Of a stretch of 64,000 bases of DNA, positions 55,376-64,000 are shown one piece after another; position 1 is the stretch's first letter, and the number at the start of each line of letters is the position of its first letter. A model generated the notes under the pieces. It ran no database searches. It was not told where the DNA came from and saw nothing but the letters and a program-made list of their open reading frames with translations. The DNA comes from Ficedula albicollis (lineage: Eukaryota; Chordata; Aves; Passeriformes; Muscicapidae), in the NCBI RefSeq assembly GCF_000247815.1, contig NC_021681.1, positions 18,257,040 to 18,321,039 of the forward strand, written 5' to 3'. Made by a program: the position numbers and the translations under genes.

Positions 55376-58300
55376 TCTACATAAATAATGAATCACATTT
55401 TAAGAATTTTTAGGCTTATCTAAAATCTTCTCAGTACAGTCCAGAAATAGAATCCTGCTATGAAACAGGGCACTGTGGTTCATAGTTTCTAAGTTGATTT
55501 CAGTCTGAAGTTTGCAGCTAAATTTGAAAACCTGGGTCCCTTACTCCAAAATCCCTATGGTAGCATGTGAAGAAGATAAGGAAGGCTTAGAAGCCCTTTT
55601 GCCTCAGTGTCTTATTCTGCTGGTGACCACTGGTGAGTCATAGGTAAAACAGCAGGAATCTTTCTTACTCTCCCTCTATTGCCTCCTGCAAAGAGAACTT
55701 TAGGTGCAAGCCAGACATTACTACACTTTTCAAAAATGCATTTCTCTAAATAATGTAACTTTCTTTTCCTTTAGCAAAAGATTGGCTTTTTCATGCAATG
55801 AAAACAAAACTGGGCACTCTTCTGCCTCATTTCACTTATTAAAGTAATTCACTCCTAAATGACCTCATTTGATTTAGATTTTTTTTCCAGATGGCTCTGT
55901 AGCTTTTCCTCAAAGCATGCTGTTTGCTGCTTTTCATTAGGTATGAGCAACCACAAGTATTTTGGTGCTTCAGCACTTTCCTACATGGTGGCTGAGAATT
56001 TGATACTTAGCCTGTTTCCTGGTTTTCTATATTGAAATGTTGCGGCTCAGTAGCCACTATCTGGAAAAAAACCCCAACCCTTCTGTTCTTGGGTGTCACC
56101 ATCATGGGCAGTGAAAGGCAATCCCAACGTTCTTGTAGAGTGTTATGGACATAAATTATGTTTACCTGAACAACTTCTTAACAGGGGTATACACTGATTT
56201 ATCCTAGATGGGGTTTCCTTTCAGTCTGGAGGCTGCAATCCCCAGAGTGCAGCCAGTCACCTCTTCCATGCCTGTGCAGAGCCCAGAGGATGTAGCACTG
56301 AGTTTGGTTTCTGTTACTCCACAGCCTCAAAACTTTGTCAAGCTCTCCTGTTCAGTCCTGTGGTCTCCAAATGCTTTTGTCCAGCGATAATGAAAGTCAG
56401 TGGTTGACTGTTGCAAACTTTATCATAAATGGGTATTTCTCTGGTTAATACCACCTTTTTAGTAACAGCTGGCAGCTGAAGCAGATGCAGTGAACTCACA
56501 ATGTTCCCTTGCAGTAAAGCAGAAAAGAGGAAAATGATTGAATCAAAGGCTCTTTGTTTTCTTTGGACATGACTCATTAGAAGCACTTCTCTCCACTTCT
56601 GCTGTGTGCAAACTTCTTAGGAGGATCTGTCTTGTGGTCTCCAAGCAGATGTTTGTCTGATGAGTTTGTTGTTTGATTGTATCAGGGTCTAGTTATAATG
56701 AATGTGTCACCTACTAACAGCCTGGTCCTCCACCTACCATGCTAATCAAGACCTTTATGCCAAGAACAGGGAATCTATCCAAAGCCTTCCCTGTCCCATT
56801 GAGGTCATGGAAAAGGCTGAAGTGTAATATGGCAATATCCTTAATCACGAAATTTTACTTTGGTCATCTCTTTTCCCATGTGCTGATTTAGCCCTGCTTA
56901 GCTTGTGAGGTCTGGTAGGAGTACTGATTCTTGTGGTTAAATTTGGTTTTGATACCACTACTACCTCTTTCCTTTCCCTGAAAACCAAACTCCCAATTAT
57001 GGGACTACAGCTGTGACAACACCGCAGGAGTGCTCAGCTAGGTTTGTGTGTTTCCTGTAGCTCTTAAGGGAACTAGATTGCAAAGTTTAGTAGTACTGAA
57101 AACCTGGTTGTTCTAACACACCAGTTTTTACTCAAGAATAAAGAATCACTAGTAAAATAGTTTTTCTGTCCTGCTGACAGACTAATAAACTGCTGTACCA
57201 ATCTGCTCTTGGACCTGCCACTATTCCTTCTCCCCCCACCCTTTTTAGCTGCAGCTTCACAACCTGTTCTTATCTGTAATTACTCTGTCAAAGAGCCCAA
57301 TTTGCCATTTGCAGCTATAATGGATCATGTTGCTAAATCACGACTTTATTAGACAAACTGTCACGAAGTGTATTAGTAGAGAGAATAATTTTCTTTGTGT
57401 TCTGCTCCTGCTAACAGACTACAGTGGATGGGAGAGCATATCTGAAAATGGTAACTGACTCAGAAGCCAGTTTATTTAATTTGCAAAGCCTGGAGGGTAT
57501 TTGGCCATCTGCTTCCTGTTTAAACAGAGCCTTTTGGAAAACCTGGCCTGACCTTGCCAAAAGGACAGTTTGGATCTTTTAGAAAAATTGAGACCCAGGA
57601 AGCATGATTTAATGAGAACTTCATCACTCACAACCCATCATCAACATGGAAAACCAAAAAACAGAGTTTGGAAAAAGCAAGACGTGACCAAAGCAGTGAA
57701 ACTTCAGCCAAGATATCGTTAGACTTTTTGGCTGTCTGACCCAGGAGATGAACTGTAGTCAGGGCTGGGCTGTGATGACTCAGGGAGCTCTCTGCATGTG
57801 GGCAGGCCCAAGCAGTTAAGGCTGCACGTGTCAGCAGCATTTGCAATAACTCTTTCCAATACCAACTGATGAGTTAGTGTCTGTGGCAGGCTGGAGAGGT
57901 GAGCTCTAGAAACTTGCAGACTAACTTTTGGAACTGCTTCTGACTATAGCCTCTTTGTTAGGCTGGTGCTTTTAGTTTGTTTTGGTTTCTTTCCCAAGGG
58001 AGTCAGCATATTTGGTGATCTCTAGTTAGAAGAGCTGCTGGCTATAGAATAGGACCTCAGTGTAGCCCCTGATTGTTTCAACCATGGATATTTTTTGTGC
58101 CTAGATGGGAGGCATAGGTGGGCTAGAAACTGAAGAGTGGGCGATGTTCTAAGATCATCATTGTGTTTAGGGCTTTGGCCTGCAGTTGTGCTTGCTTTCT
58201 GCTTTTACATCAGTCATACCAACGTACATCTTCAGCTGTGAAAGCTCTCAGAATTCAGCACTCACACCTCATTTGTCAATCACACCCTTTACACTGCAAA

Positions 58301-61300
58301 GAAAAATTAAATTTTCTCAGCTGCCATAACCTTTTCTTCCTCACGTACATTCCTTCCCCAAATACTTCAGCTGTTTTGTTTCCACAGCTGAATTCTGGCC
58401 CCATCTTCACTGCAGCAGCTATCCAGGCTGCATTGGCTGCTGGAAAGTCTGTCTAATAGGAGCAGCTATGAATGCTGCTCTGTGTCCCGGGACTTGAGGC
58501 ATTGGCACGCATAAGAGTGAGTGCAGCTCCCATTACCATGGGTACCCTGTACAACCCTGATAGCTTGTGTGCTATCTCTTCTAAATTTCTTAACCTTCCA
58601 CATTCACTCTGACTACTGACCTGTCACCCAGGTTCTTCCTTTCCCTTTGCTCTTGGGCCACAATTGAAGAGGAAAAGCTGAGCAAATTAAGGAATGTGCC
58701 CAGGAAGAGGAGGAATGAGGTGCTGTCATTCTCATTCTGCAAACCAGGCAGAAGGTCAAGTAATATTTTCCTTGGAAGTTTTGCCTTTCACCAGGCAGTT
58801 CAACCCTCTGCTCTTCTAAATCCTGTTGTTTTTTGCATCGGTTGTGCTCCAGCTTGTTGGAGTAGCACAAGGAGGGTATCCAGAGAGTTCTTGGGGCCAA
58901 ATTCCATGTACTCAGTCCTTATGGCTGTGGGACTGACTGAAGACTGTCCCTATTGGCTTTTAGTTTGTGCTCTTTGCTCTTTCAGGACATTGAGTAATAT
59001 CTAGCTGAAGTTTTTCAAGGACTGGAAGAAATCTTGTAGCAGCTCCCTAGAAAGAAAGGTTGAAGGCTGAGGAAAAAAATGGGCTGCTAGTTGTCAATTC
59101 ACATTCTGCAGAAATTTGCATACTACAGCAATTCTTGAATTAATGTCAGGGAAAAAATTGGCATTAATGTTTAAATGTATAGAATTGCTCTCATACTCAA
59201 GAGGGAGTTTTCCAGACACCCTTGGTATTTAAGGAACTTCCCTTATATCCCTTATCCAAGTGGATATGGATCATTTTCCTTTATAACTCAACTACTGCTC
59301 AAAGTTCAGATATGGGCAGGAAAAACCCATTTGTAACATATTTGTGGTATTGCTTCTCACTCAACACTTCAGACATTTCTGCTCTCTTCTCATCACACTA
59401 CTTAACAATTTCTGAATACCAAACTCCCTCAACTTCCCCCTAATTTCCTAGTGTGGCAGGAAGAGAAGGTTTCCTTGTTTATTTCCTTGTCTGAAATTCA
59501 GCCCTGCTGAACCAGCTGAGGGTTCTGGTGTGATTGCCTCAGGAAGTGTTGCCTTCACACTGGAGAATGAGATGGAGATCAGGAGCTGTTAAGGGCCCGT
59601 GGCTTAGTCAGAGGCAGGATCTGCTGACTCTGTTGAATGTTCAGTCTGAGGCTGCTCCTGAGTGTCCTAGATTTGTTGCCAGTGGTGAAAGGAAGAAGTC
59701 AGTGTTCAGTCTGCTTACATTCATTCTTTGGATGGCTTTTTGTAGGAGAAGATCCCATGATAAAAATACACACCCACTTACCTAGAGTGCATCACCAGGC
59801 TGCCTCATCCAGCTCAGGGAAGAGGCCAGGGGAAGAAGACCACATGTGCAAATGGAAATGCAAGAGATGAAATAAAAGGGACACAAAGAGATGCTGGTCA
59901 GCAGGAGCATTAGAAATACCATGTGAAACTTGTAGTTTAAACAAATCTTGAGTATAACTGCAGCTAAACTATCAGGTGTTGAAGGAGGGACTCCAAGGGA
60001 ATCTCCATCTTATCCTCCAGTGGCAAATATTGATGTTTTAAACCAAAATATTCCACGTTCCTACATCTCCCTCGTTTAAAGTATATTCACATATTTGAAA
60101 TACGTGAATGGGAAAGTTTGATGCCCAGAAATCCTATGAATGTTCACAAGATACCAGGTATGAAATACCTTGGCATGCACTGAGCTCTGCACAAAGAGGC
60201 AGCAGACAAATTTGATATTAAATTTTCCTGGCTGTTACTGTTTGTGTCCAGGAGATGTCACTGAGAATCTGTAACAAATCAGCCTAACTGGGTACCTGCT
60301 GGTTGGAGTTCCTGCTCTAGAGTGCAGCAGTCTGGACAAATCTAAATTTGCATGACAGCATATCCTCCATCGCTGCTGACTGCAGACAGTACAGCTGGAG
60401 ATCCAGCTGCTGTGCATCAGCATTTGGCATCACCCCAAGGCCAGTGGGGAGTTCAGTGTGGAGGCTGTGGCTCTGCTCAGCATTTGAAATCCAATTCAGT
60501 GCAGTCTGAATGATGGCTTTCTCGCTTTTCCTCTTGGCTGAGAGACTTTTGAGCGTCTGTAGGCCTGTTTTCTCCCTAGCACAGTGAGTTTAGTGAATGA
60601 TCTAACGCAACTGAGTCATTTTCAGATGTAATCAAAGCAATAATCAACCTTCAGGAAGGAAAAGAGGGGCTAGTGTGTTGATACCATGTCACCAGATGAC
60701 AAGAAGAAAAAGGCTTTCCTTGTTCAAAATTCCAATTTTCTAGCACTCTGAATTTTACCTTGTGCAAACATTGTATTCTTCAGCATTCCAGCTCTCCATG
60801 GTCAGAGAGAACAGAAAGGATTTTAAGTAATCCAACTGAGGCTGTGAGGATAGGGCAGAGGCAGGATCAGGACTAGCAAGGGACTGTCCACTCTACAGAG
60901 AAACAGCAGGAATTACTGGAGCACCTCCTTGCAATGACCACCAACACAGGAGCAGGATAAACTGATTTGTGGCATCAGCTGTGATTATCAACAGGGAAAG
61001 GCAATGGCGGATAGGAGCAGCCTGAAAGCAGGGATTATTTATGGGCATTTAGAGGGTGCTTTCAAGGAATCAGAATATTTTTGTTTTTTGGGTTTTTTTT
61101 CCCTACTCCCATGTTCCTAAAGGGAGAAGTGATTGGGTATTTTCCTGGGGAAGGTAATTTGCTGCCTCACAGCTTCCCCTTTACTAAAGAGAAGCCCAGA
61201 ATCTGGCTGTCCCTTGGGCAAGGGTCCTCAGTGTGAGAATTCCTGAGCCTGGTGCAAAAAATAGGTTTACATAAAGATTGCAAAGAAAGGAGAAAGATTC

Positions 61301-62218
61301 AGGGAAAAGCATATTCTTAATACCCCATTTAAGGAGAACTAAGCAATAAGATACCTGTAAAAAAAGCTTTGTTTCATCATGTTCTTTTATGTACTGCTGC
61401 TTCCTCAGTCTGCTCTCAGCTTTCAGCCCAAGATGATGAGAACTCCTCATAATTTCTGTGTGGCTGGAGCAATGTCTGCATTTATTAGTGGAACCAAGTT
61501 AGGATTGGTGCTACAAGTAAACAGGGTTCATGCTGTGGACTACAGCAGCTCTTGGAGCTGAGCATCCTGTCAGGAGAACTGCAAAGGCTGCTTGGTTCCA
61601 AGGGGTGTGGATCCATGCTTCCTGTACCTCTACCTGAATCTGGATCAGGAAATCCCTCATAAAGGGACTCTTCTAATCTCATTGCTTATGAGTTTTGCAG
61701 TTTCCTGTGCTGTTTAATAGAGGTTTGATGCAAATAAGCGTGATAAGCAAAGTTCATCCATGCACTTTGAGCATTCTTAAGGAAAGACCTAACCCTGGAT
61801 TGGTCCCAGGCTTGTATTGTGGGCTGTATGTGTGTATTCAAAGCTTGTATGCTCTGTTACTTCATTTGATTGGATGTCTAGAAGGAACTGGAGAATGCTG
61901 TACTTATACATAGGGAAATATTGTAATAACATCACAAGAAATTATTTGGAAATGGGAAACAAAGAAAGAAAAAAATCACTTAATCAGAATTGTGCAGAAG
62001 ATTAATGAAGAAGCTGAGAATCTCAAAGGCTAGAATCTCATCTGGAGTAAATGGAGGTAATGAAACTACAGTGAGTTACATGAAATGGGAGCTGATGGTG
62101 ATTACTGGATGTTGGTGCTTTACAAGGAGAAGTATGACAGTGTTTTCCACTTGAGTACTGACCACTCTGTCCAAAGGCATAAAATCACCTTCTAAACTTC
62201 ATAGCTTTTCTTTTGCAG

Positions 62219-62333
62219 GAGGAAGAGGGAAGGATGGGGCACCCATTATAACTTTTCCAGAATTTGCAGGATTCAGTGAGATACCGGATGACGATTTTCT
62301 GAACGTGGTCACTTATCTAACCAGCATTCCCAG
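62219..62333 (+). CDS. MCF2L2: MCF2L2 coding exon 3 (CRAL-TRIO start)
   Basis: A 115-base exon that completes Gly55 and encodes GRGKDGAPIITFPEFAGFSE, then IPDDDFLNVVTYLTSIP plus two bases of Ser, to about residue 93. The GGRGxDGxPIITFPE and LTSIPS blocks mark the beginning of the CRAL-TRIO/Sec14-like domain of the MCF2/MCF2L/MCF2L2 family. The EFAGF wording is closer to MCF2L2 than to MCF2L. The acceptor is CTTTTGCAG and the donor GTGAGG. The rest of the gene, including the spectrin-like, DH and PH portions, should lie to the right of this window. Confidence 0.95.
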
Positions 62334-63639
62334 GTGAGGCTAAGCACAGATTTCTCTTCATTTCCTAGAGAGTTTTGTTTCCCCAGTGGCTTGCTGATTT
62401 TCCTGGTGCTACCAGGGCACACCAGTGCCTCTGCATTTCTCCACTCATTATGAAACTTCCCTATCTACTGGAAGCCCTAGGAGTTGTGTCATTTGTATGG
62501 AAAAGAAAGCTTCACATAGGCAGGTTGTACTGAACTGGAGCAGGAACAGAGTGAAGGGCAGCAGCAAAGATGGCAGATTAAAGGGACCTAAGAGGGGTTG
62601 TTTGTGAAAAGTCACAGGGGCACTGGATGTAATAAGGGAAGGGCTGCTTTAGGAAGGAGCCATACGTACATAGGTCTCATGACTGCTTATTCTCTGAGTG
62701 CATCTTTCTATGCAGATTTCCATTTACTGAAAAAGCACATGAGGTGCCACACTGACAGGATTCTGGCAATCACCATGGTACTTCAATTTTTGGAGATTGC
62801 TCCACAGCCAGGATGTTTTCCTTGCTTTTTGCCTGCAGCTTTATAAGGATAGTGGAACAAACTGACTTCCCCTGCTCTGAGAAAATGTGCTAAGGCATGA
62901 CTGCTGAATTACCTTTTGTTTATCTGAGAGAGCTTAATATTTTTTCAGTCCACTGATCCTGTCTCTAGACCATGGCTATTTGTGCTAGTGAGAAGCACAG
63001 CAATGATTTAATATTTCCTGTGGTCTTCTGTAAAAAGATGCTTAGAGGATCATAGCAGAAAACGTGCCTCCTTCAAGTTTGAGTGAGAAGTTTTACAGCT
63101 CCACCTACTTCTATTCCCCATATTTGCCTCAGTTGTTGCCGAAGAGTTGCCAAAGCAAGCTGAGAGAAACCACATACTGAGAACTTAACAGCTTCATTGT
63201 TTCACTCTGCTCTGTGGGACTCTTGTTGCCAGTATTTCTTCACTCTCTTCAGGACTGGGAGGGCTACGAGCTTCAGGGTATATGCAACAGCAGCAGTGGC
63301 TGAGAAAACCACAAAACTAGTTTTCCAGTTCTTTGTACTTGGTATGCAGGGAGATGATTCTCAGTGATTTTGTCACATGCTGGGGAACCAGCATATTACA
63401 TTGTCCACATAATAGACAGAAATGCTTTGAGCTTCTTCAGCCTGTGTGAAGCCCAAAAGCACAGATGTGTTCAAAAGAAATTGGCCAAATTCATGAAGGA
63501 TTGCTCCATCAATGGCAGCTGGACACAATGTCTTCAATGCAAACTCAAGCTGAAGAAATTAATTTATTCCTCAATGCTGGGACTTGGGAAAATATACCAA
63601 GAGAAGTATTGTCCTTCTTATTTTCCTACTGCCTTTGTC

Positions 63640-63710
63640 TCAGTAGCCACTATCTACCAACTCTGGAGTCAGGGTGTAGAGCTAGATGGACCTTTACTTT
63701 GATTCAGTTT
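63640..63710 (+). mobile_element. CR1-type LINE 3' fragment (old)
   Basis: The stretch gccactatctaccaactctg, gagtcagggtgtagagctag, then atggaccttta and gattcagt follows the ancient CR1 3' region (ccactgtcggagacaggg, ctgggctagatggacc, ggtctgacccagt). It is a diverged relic in the plus orientation. Confidence 0.5.
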
Positions 63711-63794
63711 CATTCTGTGTTTTCTCTTCCCCTGAGGAATCCCAGAGTCATGTGCAAAGAATGAAGAAATGAGTTTCAAAACTTTGTAAGTCAG

Positions 63795-63990
63795 GAGAGC
63801 TATAATATACCTATTTTACAGATGATGAGATATGTGTGAGTAATATCTCGCTCCACAGACAGGCTCACCAAAACTTGTGTTGAGTAAGTTACTGTTCAGT
63901 TTGCTCTAAATGGCCTGTTCAAGGTCAGTGGCAAGCTGGGGTTTGAAGGTACATTTTGTGCATACCAGCACATTGGTTTGACTCTTAGGT
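63795..63990 (-). mobile_element. MIR SINE relic, reverse orientation
   Basis: The order tacctattttacagatgatg, agtaagttactg, then caaggtcagtggcaagctgg and ggtttgaaggtac matches the reverse complement of MIR (cccattttacagatgagg, caaggtcacacagc, gggatttgaacc). It is one of the clearer MIR relics in the window. Confidence 0.55.
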
Positions 63991-64000
63991 TTTGATCATA

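Larger units (their letters stand above)
53555..62218 (+). other. MCF2L2: MCF2L2 intron 2 (about 8.7 kb)
   Basis: AT-rich intron with an 81-bp two-copy duplication (55211-55375) and a possible MIR relic. I see no additional exon, RNA gene or recognisable coding frame in it. Confidence 0.8.
62334..64000 (+). other. MCF2L2: MCF2L2 intron 3 (partial)
   Basis: No further MCF2L2 exon is visible before the right edge. Old CR1 and MIR relics lie near 63.65 and 63.9 kb; otherwise I see nothing here. Confidence 0.75.

Overview
The window reads as a piece of a bird autosome, probably a passerine. It is intron-rich vertebrate DNA with low repeat density. The few recognisable transposon remains are CR1 LINE 3' ends and old MIR-like SINE fragments, and there are no Alu or L1 insertions. 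No bacterial-style genes are present and almost every open frame is chance. Two protein-coding genes are recognisable, arranged head to head about 7-8 kb apart.

Region 1 to 7.2 kb is the 5' part of RFC4 (replication factor C subunit 4, a clamp-loader ATPase) on the minus strand. Its first three coding exons lie at 6371-6247, 5676-5598 and 1207-1128, with matching splice phases and an intact Walker A motif. The rest of the gene is off the left edge. A CpG-rich promoter with GC boxes, CCAAT, a perfect CRE and an overlapping ETS/YY1 site lies at about 7.05-7.16 kb. A perfect 492-base C run sits between promoter and start codon.

Region 7.3 to 13.1 kb is intergenic. Region 13.1 to 64 kb is the 5' part of MCF2L2 (a Dbl-family Rho guanine nucleotide exchange factor) on the plus strand. 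Coding exons lie at 14152-14230, 53471-53554 and 62219-62333, encoding the N terminus and the start of the CRAL-TRIO/Sec14-like domain; the gene continues past the right edge. Intron 1 is about 39 kb. It contains a well-formed candidate alternative first exon (38489-38630) whose donor phase matches exon 2 and which has a TATAAAAG box 166 bases upstream of its ATG. This is the best lead for something undescribed.

The other unusual content is structural. There are three uninterrupted C homopolymers (492, 938 and 1537 bases); two lie inside GC-rich tandem arrays and the third between two T runs, which suggests a sequencing or assembly artefact standing in for hard GC-rich sequence. A 21/42-bp CpG-dense minisatellite flanks the largest run. 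A 566-bp tandem duplication shows only one difference between copies. Six separate two-copy tandem duplications of 62-81 bp are scattered through the window.
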